From the NCBI RefSeq assembly GCF_001457795.1, contig NZ_LN898209.1:164522-228521 (forward strand): 64,000 nucleotides of DNA, written 5' to 3'. Shown piece by piece: positions 36,401-43,509 of this stretch. Made by a program: the position numbers and the translations under genes. The notes under the pieces were generated by a model, which had not been told where the DNA came from, ran no database searches, and saw only the letters and a program-made list of their open reading frames with translations. Each line of letters begins with the position of its first letter. Position 1 is the first letter of the stretch. This DNA comes from Olsenella massiliensis. GTDB taxonomy: Bacteria; Actinomycetota; Coriobacteriia; Coriobacteriales; Atopobiaceae.

Positions 36401-36828
36401 TCCTCGCGGCGCAGGCGCCGGACCGCGACGCCATGGCGCGGCTCTTCGCGACGATTCGTCGGCTGTGCGACCCCGGCGACACGACGACGGCCAGCGACGA
36501 GGACATCGCGTCGGCGGCGTCGGCCACGTACGCGCCCGCGCGCTATGACGCGCGGGAGGCCGCGAGCGCCGTGGCGACCTTTGCCGAGCTCGGCCTCATC
36601 GCGCTGGGCGGGGACGCGGACGCACGGGTCATCTCGCTTCTGCCCATAGCGGGTCGCGTCTCGCTCGAGCGCTCGAGCGGCTACCGTGCCGCCCGTCGCC
36701 AGGCGCGAGAGTTCGAGAGCTTCAGCAAATGGGTACTCTCAAGTAGTCGGGACACGCTGTCCGGACTCGTCGGGGGACCTCTGCTCCCCGGCTTTGGGCA
36801 GGTCGCGGATGGAGGTGACGGACAGTGA
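33475..36828 (+). CDS. recJ: RecJ exonuclease fused to a RecQ-like superfamily 2 helicase
   Basis: One uninterrupted 1117-residue frame holds two enzymes. Residues about 20-560 are RecJ, a 5'-3' single-strand DNA exonuclease: DFDVDGMSA at 91-99, TVDNGI near 150, TDHHEP near 171-176, GTVSDMM, then the DHHA1 domain with FGGHAGAVG near 417 and the OB-type domain. After an acidic linker (about 585-625) comes a helicase: motif I MATGRGKS near 663-669, DEAHH near 768, AVTATAD, and STSAFGEGVNLSDVRNVVLY with QMSGRAGRDG near 947-956. No RQC or HRDC domain is evident. The helicase would unwind ends so the nuclease can degrade the 5' strand. It sits between secF and rel, where RecJ sits in Firmicutes. 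Confidence 0.93.
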   Translation: MPGLLDSDRWGLPEVDAACVRELGERCGVVPLVARTLVARGIRTPEAARRFLTPSLERDWEDPLGIPGMSEAADRLASALAAGEAIAVFGDFDVDGMSATCLLTKGLRDLGADVRPFIPDRFAEGYGLTRAALGRLLDDGRPDLIVTVDNGIAAQAEVAWIRSQGIDVVVTDHHEPAGLVPVGVAVCDPKMSADCPSRELAGAGVALKLLQVVGARRGAPDLWRSYVDLATLGTVSDMMLLAGENRALVREGVALMRQGRRPGIVALAASARTELSSVTADVLPFSLIPRLNAAGRMGKTVVAFELLMADDMPGAVELAERLEQINAERRDIEAGLAEEAFEAIDASYHGERVIVVAGEGWHEGVKGIVASRVTNRYHVPSILLSVRDGVARGSGRSVGTVDLFKAVSSCSDLLVRFGGHAGAVGVTCEVGRLDAFRAALEAYMDALPAEEFASRGELASLVSLSEMTVDNLAALEVLQPFGQGNKKPLFGCAGVMMRNRARVGAAGNHLRFFATDGVASVPSIMFRAPQIERAVGCEGAVDLVFEPVNETWQGRTKPKLMVKDILYRDDEPPRPAELVALTDGLFADASSGDPAASAGGEDLGSPDGDETVEATLQALSTLSYDELTDALRRRLLGSAPLLPAQRETLDRLAAGRSCLCVMATGRGKSLIFHLHAAREALAHGRASVFVYPLRALISDQSYHLAHAMRDLGVGVRVLTGETPQAERDETYEALARGVVSVVLTTPEFLSLHVARLARSRRIGFVVVDEAHHADTLSSAGRGAYGELPRVLGELGGPTTLAVTATADPSTARAVLDLLGLAETDVVVDATERPNLHVMDLRAAPDRDAALVNIVASGEKTVIYVNGRQASRKLARMLRDAVPDLGHAIAFYHAGLGRPTRLRVEGAFRTGLITTIVSTSAFGEGVNLSDVRNVVLYHLPFDKVEFNQMSGRAGRDGDDAAIWLLFGARDAELNERILAAQAPDRDAMARLFATIRRLCDPGDTTTASDEDIASAASATYAPARYDAREAASAVATFAELGLIALGGDADARVISLLPIAGRVSLERSSGYRAARRQAREFESFSKWVLSSSRDTLSGLVGGPLLPGFGQVADGGDGQ

Positions 36829-39173
36829 CGAACCAACGGGAAGAGACGGCCGCGCCTCCTGCGCGCCGGCGCGTCCCCCAGGCGGACAACTGGCGGGTGC
36901 TCAAGGGCACCTGTGCCGAGTACCTCGAGCCCGAGGCCGTCGACAAGGTCAGCGCCGCCTACGAGTTTGCCGCCGAGTTTCATCGTGACCAGAGGCGCCG
37001 TTCCGGCGAGCCGTACATCAACCATCCCGTCGAGGTCGCCCTCATCCTCGCCAAGGACCTCAGGATGGACGAGGATCCCATCTGCGCCGCGCTGCTGCAC
37101 GACACGGTGGAGGACACCTCCGCGACGCTCGACGACCTGACGGATCGCTTTGGCACGACGGTCGCCGAGCTGGTGGACGGGGTCACGAAGCTGACCTCCA
37201 TCGAGGTCTCGTCCATGGACGAGAAGCAGGCGCTCAACCTGCGCAAGATGTTCCTCGCCATGTCCAAGGACATCCGCGTCGTCATCATCAAGCTCGCCGA
37301 CCGCCTCCACAACATGCGCACCCTCGCCGCCCTCAAGCCCGACCGTCGCACGTTCAAGGCGCGCGAGACCATGGACGTCTACGCCCCCCTGGCCGACCGC
37401 CTGGGCATCAGCTCCATCAAGTGGGAGCTCGAGGACCTCTCGTTCTTCTATCTGGAGCCCGAGGAGTACGAGCGCATCGCGCGCATGGTCCAGGACTCCC
37501 GCGCCCAGCGCGAGCGCGAGACGGCCGAGGCCATCAAGGTCCTCGACGGGGAGCTGAGGGCCGCGGGGCTCACGGGCTACCAGATCTCCGGGCGGCCCAA
37601 GCACCTCTGGTCCATCCACCAGAAGATGACCCGCAAGGGCAAGGAGTTCTCGGACATCTATGACCTCATCGCCCTGCGCGTCCTCACCACGTCGGTAGGC
37701 GACTGCTATTCCTGCCTGGGGGCCGTCCACGCCCTGTGGCACCCGCTCCCCGGGCGCTTCAAGGACTACGTGGCCATGCCCAAGCCCAACGGGTATCAGT
37801 CGCTGCACACCACGGTGATCGGGGCGGACGCGCGTCCCGTCGAGATTCAGATTCGCACCTACGAGATGCACGAGAAGGCCGAGTACGGCATCGCCGCCCA
37901 CTGGCTCTACAAGAAGGCGGGCAACTCCGATGGGCGCATGGCCTCGGACGACCAGGGCGTGGACTCGCAGATCAACTGGATTCGTCGCAGCCTGGACTGG
38001 ACCATGGACGACGACATGGGGGACGCCCACGAGTTTCTGAACAACCTGCGCGTCGACCTCTTCGAGGACGAGATCTTCGTGTTCACGCCCAAGGGCGAGG
38101 TCATGAGCCTCAGGAGGGACTCGACCCCCCTTGACTTTGCCTACGCGGTCCATACCGAGGTGGGCAACCACTGCGTGGGCGCCAAGATCAACGGCTCGGT
38201 GGTGCCGCTCACGTACCGTCTGACCAGCGGCGACCGCGTGGAGATCCTGACCAACAAGAACTCAAAGCCCAGCCGCGACTGGCTGAACCTCGTGGCGACC
38301 CCCTCCGCCAAGGCGAAGATTCGCAAGTACTTCACGACGCTCTCCAAGACCGACGACGCCGAGCAGGGTCGCAGCGACCTCTCTCACGAGCTGCGCAGGC
38401 GGGGGTACGGCATATCCACGCCGCGGACGGTCAGGGCGCTCGACCGCGTCATGTCCCAGCTTGACTACGTGCGAGTCGATGACCTGCTCGCGGCCGTGGG
38501 AGCCGGGAAGCTCTCCGTGAAGCAGGTGGCCAACAAGATCGTGGCCGTCCTCGAGGAGGGGTCGCCCGAGAACCAGGCGGAGCGCGACCGCCTCGCGGCG
38601 CGCAAGGAGGCCAAGGAGCGCGCCCTCACGGAGGACAGGCCCCTGGTGCGCCCCGACGCCCGCGCCGCCTCGGACAGGCGTCGTCGTCACGGCAACTGCG
38701 GCATCATCGTCAGGGGCGACCCCGACCTTCTGGCCCGCCTCGCCCATTGCTGCAACCCCGTGATGGGCGATGAGATCGTCGGCTTCATCACGCGCGGTCG
38801 GGGCGTGTCGGTCCATCGCACGAGCTGCCCCAACGTCAGGGGCCTCATGGCCCATCCGGAGCGGATGATCGAGGTCGAGTGGGACACGACCGGCGCCACG
38901 GAGTTCCAGGTGGAGATCGTCGTCGAGGCGACCGACCGTATGGGGCTGCTCAAGGACGTGACGACGGCCATCGGTGACGCCGGCGGCAACATCCTCTCCG
39001 CCGCCACCCAGACGTCGTCGTCCGGGTCGGCGCGCCTGCGCTTTCTCACGGCCATATCCGACGCCTCGCTGCTGAATCCGCTGCTCGCCTCCGTGAGCCG
39101 CGTGACCTCGGTCTACGACTGCCGGCGCATCATGCCGGGCGAGGGTGCCAACCAGATGAAGAGGAGGACCTAG
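36825..39173 (+). CDS. rel: Bifunctional (p)ppGpp synthetase/hydrolase (Rel/SpoT type)
   Basis: The 782-residue enzyme makes and degrades the stringent-response alarmone. The hydrolase domain has the metal-binding HPVEVA, LLHDTVEDT and KLADRLHNMRTL; the synthetase domain has GRPKHLWSIHQKM, DIYDLIALRVL and PKPNGYQSLHT; then the TGS domain (VFTPKGEV), a conserved cysteine region (HCCNPVMGDEIVGF) and a C-terminal ACT domain. GTG 36825 overlaps the RecJ stop (GTGA). An apt gene, often found between recJ and rel, is absent here. It is followed one base later by the MBL-fold hydrolase. Confidence 0.97.
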   Translation: MTNQREETAAPPARRRVPQADNWRVLKGTCAEYLEPEAVDKVSAAYEFAAEFHRDQRRRSGEPYINHPVEVALILAKDLRMDEDPICAALLHDTVEDTSATLDDLTDRFGTTVAELVDGVTKLTSIEVSSMDEKQALNLRKMFLAMSKDIRVVIIKLADRLHNMRTLAALKPDRRTFKARETMDVYAPLADRLGISSIKWELEDLSFFYLEPEEYERIARMVQDSRAQRERETAEAIKVLDGELRAAGLTGYQISGRPKHLWSIHQKMTRKGKEFSDIYDLIALRVLTTSVGDCYSCLGAVHALWHPLPGRFKDYVAMPKPNGYQSLHTTVIGADARPVEIQIRTYEMHEKAEYGIAAHWLYKKAGNSDGRMASDDQGVDSQINWIRRSLDWTMDDDMGDAHEFLNNLRVDLFEDEIFVFTPKGEVMSLRRDSTPLDFAYAVHTEVGNHCVGAKINGSVVPLTYRLTSGDRVEILTNKNSKPSRDWLNLVATPSAKAKIRKYFTTLSKTDDAEQGRSDLSHELRRRGYGISTPRTVRALDRVMSQLDYVRVDDLLAAVGAGKLSVKQVANKIVAVLEEGSPENQAERDRLAARKEAKERALTEDRPLVRPDARAASDRRRRHGNCGIIVRGDPDLLARLAHCCNPVMGDEIVGFITRGRGVSVHRTSCPNVRGLMAHPERMIEVEWDTTGATEFQVEIVVEATDRMGLLKDVTTAIGDAGGNILSAATQTSSSGSARLRFLTAISDASLLNPLLASVSRVTSVYDCRRIMPGEGANQMKRRT

Positions 39174-39174
39174 G

Positions 39175-39909
39175 ATGTCAGAGCATGACGAGGGCCGCGC
39201 GGACGGCTGCTGCGGCGGTCGCCACCACGACGAGGGTCAGGGCTGCTGCGGCCGCCACGGCTGCGGCGGGACGGGCGAGCGCGACCGCATCGTCCTGTTC
39301 GTGGTGGGACCACTTGAGACCAACTGCTACGCCTACGTGTCGCGGGGCGAGTGCCTCATCGTCGACCCGGGCAACTCCGGCGCCAAGGTCGCCGAGCATC
39401 TGCCCGAGGGCGTCACGGTGCGCTACCTGGCGGCGACGCATGGTCACGGCGACCACGTGGGCGGCGTCAAGGCGCTTCGCGAGGCCGTGGGAGGCCGCTA
39501 TGTGATTCATCCCGCCGACGCCGAGCTCGCTCGCCACGCCGGCGAGCCCAGCGAGACGGGCAGGGCCTACGACGACAACGCCCCGGAGCCGGACCTCACC
39601 TATGAGGAGGGCGACGTGCTCGAGCTGGGGAGCGCCCGCTTTCGCGTTATGGAGACGCCCGGCCACACCCCCGGCAGCGTCTGTCTCGTGGGCGAGGGAA
39701 CGGCGACGGGCGTCGCCTTCATGGGGGACACCCTCTTCCAGGGCTCCTGCGGCCGCACCGACCTCACGGGCGGCAGCCCAAGGGACATGAGCCTCTCGCT
39801 CGCTCGTCTCAAGCGCGAACTGGACCCCCAGACCAGGCTCTTCTGCGGGCATGGCGAGATGACGACGATGGGGGAGGAGCTCGCCTCCAACCCCTACCTG
39901 CGGTCGTAG
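39175..39909 (+). CDS. MBL-fold metallohydrolase with a Cys/His-rich N-terminal tail
   Basis: The core (about residues 37-244) is a glyoxalase-II-like metallo-beta-lactamase fold with THGHGDH near 85-91, ETPGHTPGSVCLV, MGDTLFQGSCGR and FCGHGEMTT supplying the two-metal site. Similar proteins often lie after rel in Gram-positive genomes; they are assigned as hydroxyacylglutathione-hydrolase-like but their true thioester substrates are unknown. The first 35 residues are unusual: CCGGRHHDEGQGCCGRHGC is loaded with cysteine and histidine and looks like a metal-binding or redox tail. The ATG follows rel directly (ACCTAGGATG), so it is likely part of the same transcript. Confidence 0.88.
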   Translation: MSEHDEGRADGCCGGRHHDEGQGCCGRHGCGGTGERDRIVLFVVGPLETNCYAYVSRGECLIVDPGNSGAKVAEHLPEGVTVRYLAATHGHGDHVGGVKALREAVGGRYVIHPADAELARHAGEPSETGRAYDDNAPEPDLTYEEGDVLELGSARFRVMETPGHTPGSVCLVGEGTATGVAFMGDTLFQGSCGRTDLTGGSPRDMSLSLARLKRELDPQTRLFCGHGEMTTMGEELASNPYLRS

Positions 39910-40013
39910 GGCGCCTGCCGCCGTAACCGCCGGGTCACGGCGACGCGCCGCGCGCTCCGGCGGCAATCGGCGTGCGGCCGCCCACGTCGCGGCCTCCTGG
40001 GACGTTTATTTGC

Positions 40014-40019
40014 TATAGT
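40014..40019 (+). promoter_or_regulatory. -10 element of tRNA-Leu
   Basis: TATAGT lies 14 bases before the mature tRNA 5' end, in a clear AT-rich dip; spacing suits a short leader. No strong -35 is evident. Confidence 0.5.
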
Positions 40020-40032
40020 TTCACTGCCTCGT

Positions 40033-40121
40033 GCCCGGATGGCGGAATTGGCAGACGCGGCGGACTCAAAATCCGCAGCTGGGAAACCAGCGTGTGGGTT
40101 CGACCCCCACTCCGGGCACCA
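40033..40121 (+). tRNA. tRNA-Leu (anticodon CAA)
   Basis: A type II tRNA with acceptor stem GCCCGGA pairing with TCCGGGC, D-arm, anticodon stem GCGGA/TCCGC enclosing the loop CTCAAAA (anticodon CAA at loop positions 3-5), a long variable arm (GCTGGGAAACCAGC) and the T-loop GGTTCGACCCC. Discriminator A and an encoded CCA end at 40121. The long variable arm plus CAA identifies leucine. Confidence 0.97.
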
Positions 40122-40211
40122 TATGGCACCCTCGGGACGTCGCACGGGACAGCCGACCCCGATCGCCCGGCCCGTTTGTGTGCGTGTCTTGGCGATGGTC
40201 ACATCGCACCC

Positions 40212-40240
40212 TTGCATGCCGCGCCCGGCTGGCGTATCCT
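40212..40240 (+). promoter_or_regulatory. Promoter of the infC-rpmI-rplT operon
   Basis: TTGCAT (40212-40217) and TATCCT (40235-40240) are separated by 17 bases, a reasonable sigma-70 promoter. Transcription would start near 40247, leaving a leader of about 190 bases before infC. Confidence 0.5.
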
Positions 40241-40303
40241 TATAGGGTACGTACGAAGCGGGACTGTGCGTGAGCCCCCACCTACACGGCGCCGTCAGGC
40301 AGC

Positions 40304-40379
40304 TGTCTGGTCAGACAATGAACCTTGTCCCCACGAGCTGGGGTGTTGTCTCCTGGATGCTGTTGGCTCCAGGTTTTTT
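40304..40379 (+). promoter_or_regulatory. Attenuator-like leader of infC
   Basis: Three successive hairpins lie in the untranslated leader: TGTCT/AGACA (40304-40317), CCCCA/TGGGG (40329-40343) and CCTGGA/TCCAGG (40352-40373), the last followed at once by six T (40374-40379), an intrinsic terminator 58 bases before the infC start. In Bacillus, ribosomal protein L20 represses this operon by premature termination in the leader; the arrangement here is compatible, but the L20-binding structure was not proved. Confidence 0.6.
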
Positions 40380-40437
40380 CATGCGTGGGCGTCACGGACG
40401 CGACGAGTCCCGCCGCAGCGAAGGGAAGGTGTAGAAG

Positions 40438-41007
40438 ATAGCCAAGAACGATGGACCTCGCGTCAACCGCGAGATCACCGCACGCACGTGCCGCCTCATC
40501 GGCGTGGACGGGTCGCAGCTGGGCCTGTTCGGCCTGAGTGACGCGCTGCGCGTTGCCATGGACCAGCACATGGACCTCGTGGAGATCGCTCCCAACGCGG
40601 AGCCTCCGGTCTGCAAGGTGATGGACTATCGCAAGTTCAAGTACGAGCAGGACCGCAAGGCCAAGGCCGCCCGCAAGAAGCAGGTCAGGGTCGAGGTCAA
40701 GGAGATGAAGTTCCGCCCCAAGATCGACGTGGGGGACTACATCACCAAGAAGAACCATGTCATGCGCTTCCTCAAGAAGGGCGCGCGCGTCAAGATCACC
40801 ATCATGTTCCGCGGGCGCGAGATGGCCCACCCGGAGCAGGGCAGGATGGTGCTCGACCGGCTTGCCGAGGACCTCGCCCCCTTTGCGACGGTTGATCAGC
40901 AGCCTAAGATGGAAGGCCGCAACATGCACATGCTTGTCGCCCCGATCAAGGGAGCCTTCGACGAGAAGGACGGCGAGGGCGGCACCGAGAGTCAGAAGGA
41001 GAACTAG
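40438..41007 (+). CDS. infC: Translation initiation factor IF-3
   Basis: IF-3 binds the 30S subunit and checks start-codon pairing. The conserved N-terminus ([10 protein letters not shown]) lies upstream of the first ATG/GTG in frame and is reached only from ATA at 40438, because TAG at 40432-40434 closes the frame before it and only one AAG codon lies between. AAGGGAAGG (40421-40429) is correctly spaced for that ATA. E. coli infC uses the rare AUU for self-regulation, so an AUA start fits the family's biology. The rest is standard: [24 protein letters not shown], and [16 protein letters not shown]. It is 189 residues, with a Gly/Glu-rich tail. Confidence 0.94.
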   Translation: MAKNDGPRVNREITARTCRLIGVDGSQLGLFGLSDALRVAMDQHMDLVEIAPNAEPPVCKVMDYRKFKYEQDRKAKAARKKQVRVEVKEMKFRPKIDVGDYITKKNHVMRFLKKGARVKITIMFRGREMAHPEQGRMVLDRLAEDLAPFATVDQQPKMEGRNMHMLVAPIKGAFDEKDGEGGTESQKEN

Positions 41008-41008
41008 C

Positions 41009-41209
41009 ATGCCCAAGATGAAGACGCACAAGGGTTCGGCAAAGCGCTTTCGCCGCACCGGCACCGGCAAGATCATGCGTGCCAAGGCGTTCAAGAGCCA
41101 CATCCTGACCAAGAAGTCCCAGAAGCGCATTCGCGGGTTCCGCAAGGAGGCCGTGCTCGCCAGCTGCGACGCCAAGGTCGTCTCGCAGCGCATGGGCAGC
41201 AACAACTAG
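41009..41209 (+). CDS. rpmI: 50S ribosomal protein L35
   Basis: The 66-residue basic protein begins [20 protein letters not shown], the L35 signature, and lies one base after the infC stop with AGAAGGAG upstream. It is the second gene of the classical infC-rpmI-rplT operon. Confidence 0.97.
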   Translation: MPKMKTHKGSAKRFRRTGTGKIMRAKAFKSHILTKKSQKRIRGFRKEAVLASCDAKVVSQRMGSNN

Positions 41210-41251
41210 GCGCGCACGCGCACCATCAGACATTCAAGGAGTTGATACGAT

Positions 41252-41617
41252 ATGGCACGTGTCAAGCGCGCAGTCGCCGGTCGCAAGAAGCGTCAGACCC
41301 TGGTCGAGCGCACCAAGGGCTACTACGGGACCTCCTCTCGCACCTTCCGCGGCATGAAGGAGCAGGCCCAGCATTCCGGACAGTATGCCTACCGCGACCG
41401 TCGCAACAAGAAGCGCGACTTCCGCGCCCTGTGGATTCAGCGCATCAATGCCGCAGCCCGCATGAACGACCTCTCCTACAGCACGTTCATGCATGGCTTG
41501 AGGCTCGCCGGCATCGAGCTTGACCGCAAGGTCCTCTCCCAGGTCGCCTACGAGGACGAGGCCGCCTTCGCCGACCTCGCCGCCGTCGCCAAGAAGGCCC
41601 TGGAGGCCGCCAAGTAG
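41252..41617 (+). CDS. rplT: 50S ribosomal protein L20
   Basis: The 121-residue protein has [15 protein letters not shown] at the N-terminus, [12 protein letters not shown] and the [10 protein letters not shown] segment of L20, an early 50S assembly protein. CAAGGAG precedes the ATG. It is third in the operon after infC and rpmI, and in many Gram-positive bacteria L20 represses this operon. Confidence 0.97.
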   Translation: MARVKRAVAGRKKRQTLVERTKGYYGTSSRTFRGMKEQAQHSGQYAYRDRRNKKRDFRALWIQRINAAARMNDLSYSTFMHGLRLAGIELDRKVLSQVAYEDEAAFADLAAVAKKALEAAK

Positions 41618-41645
41618 GCCACGACCCGTGCGTCAGCACGGCTTT

Positions 41646-41684
41646 GCGCGCCCCGCCGCGACGTATTGCCGCGGGGGGGCGCGC
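41646..41684. terminator. GC-rich stem-loop between convergent rplT and tagO-like genes
   Basis: A 9-bp perfect stem GCGCGCCCC/GGGGCGCGC extended by imperfect pairs lies 28 bases after rplT. There is no T-run, so it may stabilise the 3' end or serve a Rho-dependent end for both strands. Confidence 0.4.
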
Positions 41685-41766
41685 CTCATGTGAGACCGGC
41701 CTGCGCGTCTGATGTTGGGCCTGCGAGCCTGTCGCCCTCACGCCTGCGGCGTCCCCCTCCCGCAGG

Positions 41767-42963
41767 CTACCTTTTGTCGCGCTCGGCGCGCCCCTCGCAC
41801 GTGGGCGCCCCTTCCGCGTCGTCATCGCCGGCCTCGTCCTGCTTCTTGACATCACCCTCGTCGTCGCAGGGGCTGGCCCGGTGGAGCAGCACGGGCCTGA
41901 ACAGGTGCAGGTGCTGGGCAAAGAGGGCCGAGAGGACGAACAGCGCCAGGAAGATGGCGATACGCGGCACCACGGCCACCTGGGTCATCACGAGGCTTCC
42001 CGCGCACAAAAGGGTGGTCCAGCCATAGATGAGCAGGACGGCCTGACGCTGGTTGAACCCTTCGTCGATGAGGCGGTGGTGAATGTGGCCCCGGTCCGCC
42101 TGGCTGATGCTCACGTGGGCCCTTTTGCGCCGGACGATGGCCGAGAAGGTATCGATGATGGGGACGGCCGCGACGACCAGCGGCACGATGATGGTCGTGA
42201 GCCCCGCGACGCGCGTGACCGACAGCAGCGAGATGGTGCCGAGGGCATAGCCGAGCAGCAGGGACCCAGAGTCACCCAAGAAGATGCTTGCGGGGTTGAA
42301 GTTGTAGCGCAGAAAGCCGAGCGTGGCCCCCACGAGCGCGGCGGACAGCGCGGCGGCGTCGTTGCGACCGGCGAGGACGGAGAGAAACAGCATCGTGAGC
42401 GCCGCTATGGACGAGATGCCCGTCGCCAACCCGTCGAGGCCGTCGATCAGGTTGATGATGTTCACGTAGGCGACGAGGTAGAAGATCGTGATGGGGTAGG
42501 CGGCCCAGCCCAGGTCGAGCGGCCCTTCGGTGAAGGGGTTCACCACGGTGCCGATGACCAGCCCGCCCGCGACGGCGACGGCAGCCGCGAGCACCTGTCC
42601 CAGGAGCTTCTGCCAGGGCTTGAGCTGAAAGACGTCATCCAGGACGCCCGTGAGAAAGATGATGACGAAGCCGAGTTCGACGAGGTGATAGTCCATGCTG
42701 CGAAAGTGCGGGGCGGGCGCGAAGGCGGTGGGCCAGCCCAGCAGCAGGGTGCCCAGGTACTGGAGGAGCAGGGCGGAGACGAGACCCGCGAACACGGCCA
42801 GGCCGCCCATGCGGGGGATGGGCACCGTGTTGACGCGCCGGGCGCCGGGACGGTCGATGGCGCCGATCCTGCAAGCGACCTGCTTGGCAAGCGGGGTCAC
42901 GGCAAGCGTCGTGAGCAGCGCTACGCCAAGAAGGGCGAGATGAATGACCCAGGGCTCAGGCAT
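41767..42963 (-). CDS. Undecaprenyl-phosphate GlcNAc-1-phosphate transferase (TagO/WecA type)
   Basis: The 398-residue membrane enzyme starts at ATG 42963 and has about eleven helices. It shows the family motifs TGVLDDVFQLKP (catalytic aspartates), NIINLIDGLDGLA, IFLGDSGSLLLG and the basic loop DRGHIHHRLID that separates WecA/TagO from MraY. It transfers a sugar-1-phosphate to undecaprenyl phosphate, starting synthesis of a teichoic-acid-like or other envelope polysaccharide. A hydrophilic tail of about 40 residues (Asp/Glu-rich) is appended. No glycan-synthesis partners are adjacent. It is transcribed away from the 6S RNA. Confidence 0.92.
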   Translation of the reverse strand: MPEPWVIHLALLGVALLTTLAVTPLAKQVACRIGAIDRPGARRVNTVPIPRMGGLAVFAGLVSALLLQYLGTLLLGWPTAFAPAPHFRSMDYHLVELGFVIIFLTGVLDDVFQLKPWQKLLGQVLAAAVAVAGGLVIGTVVNPFTEGPLDLGWAAYPITIFYLVAYVNIINLIDGLDGLATGISSIAALTMLFLSVLAGRNDAAALSAALVGATLGFLRYNFNPASIFLGDSGSLLLGYALGTISLLSVTRVAGLTTIIVPLVVAAVPIIDTFSAIVRRKRAHVSISQADRGHIHHRLIDEGFNQRQAVLLIYGWTTLLCAGSLVMTQVAVVPRIAIFLALFVLSALFAQHLHLFRPVLLHRASPCDDEGDVKKQDEAGDDDAEGAPTCEGRAERDKR

Positions 42964-43065
42964 GTGACGCTTCGTCCCCCAGACTGGTGGCAGTGCTGCG
43001 ACCGTCGCGGCGGGGCGGTCGGCTGACAGAGCGCACGGGCGGGAAAAAGCGCTCACCCTTTTATT

Positions 43066-43086
43066 CTTGTCATCGAGCGTGACAAG
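43066..43086. promoter_or_regulatory. Inverted repeat in the tagO-6S divergent region
   Basis: CTTGTCA and TGACAAG (7-base arms, 7-base spacer) lie 40 bases before the probable 6S transcript and about 100 bases before the tagO-like start on the other strand. It has the look of an operator, but no regulator is known. Confidence 0.3.
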
Positions 43087-43115
43087 TCAAGACTGGTATT
43101 GTCGCGTGACTCCCG

Positions 43116-43121
43116 TATAGT
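43116..43121 (+). promoter_or_regulatory. -10 element of the probable 6S RNA
   Basis: TATAGT lies six bases before the 5' base of the RNA's closing stem. It is the same hexamer as the tRNA-Leu -10. No clear -35 at usual spacing. Confidence 0.45.
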
Positions 43122-43126
43122 GAAGG

Positions 43127-43294
43127 TGTCGTCTCCCTGCAGCAACAACTGGGTGAACCGACAAGCGTTTTGAGGGAGCCCATATATCGTCCTCAGTACA
43201 GGCATCCTCCGATGTTGAGGAAGCTGGAACCGGCGACGAGGGCACCCACCTGGGAAGGTGGGTTCATTTCGCGGCTGCAGGGAGCGACTTTTTT
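43127..43294 (+). ncRNA. ssrS: Probable 6S RNA
   Basis: About 168 bases fold into one long hairpin-like molecule. The ends pair through GTCG/CGAC and an 11-bp stem CTCCCTGCAGC (43133-43143) with GCTGCAGGGAG (43274-43284), followed at once by six T (43289-43294), so transcription ends at the closing stem. Inside, TTTGAGGGAGCCCATATATC resembles the 6S segment around CCUGAGCCGAUAUU, and an apical hairpin ACCCACCT/AGGTGGGTTCA (about 43244-43266) resembles its other arm. 6S RNA mimics open promoters and binds RNA polymerase. The call rests on this fold, size, own promoter and terminator; I could not run a covariance search. Confidence 0.7.
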
Positions 43295-43509
43295 ATGCCC
43301 GCTCGCCCTTGCGCGCACGCTGACGATGATATAGGCTAGACAACGCCGGGTCCCGACGATGACCCGCCGTCACCTTTGTCGTCTCTTAACCAGCTTTCAC
43401 CCTGACGCCCCACCTTGGGCGCTTGTCTCGCGACGGTCGCGGCAGGCATGCCACCGTGGGACGGGGTGCTGCGTTGGGCCGTTGGCCCCATCACGAGATA
43501 GGAACGCAT

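Noticed and set aside
33475..36828. RecJ and helicase as two genes joined by a lost stop
   Set aside because: A natural acidic linker joins them in one continuous frame with uniform codon use, and RecJ alone would lack a stop and the helicase a start; a true fusion is simpler.
41646..41684. Intrinsic terminator after rplT with full confidence
   Set aside because: The stem is strong but there is no T-run on either strand; listed only as a weak terminator.
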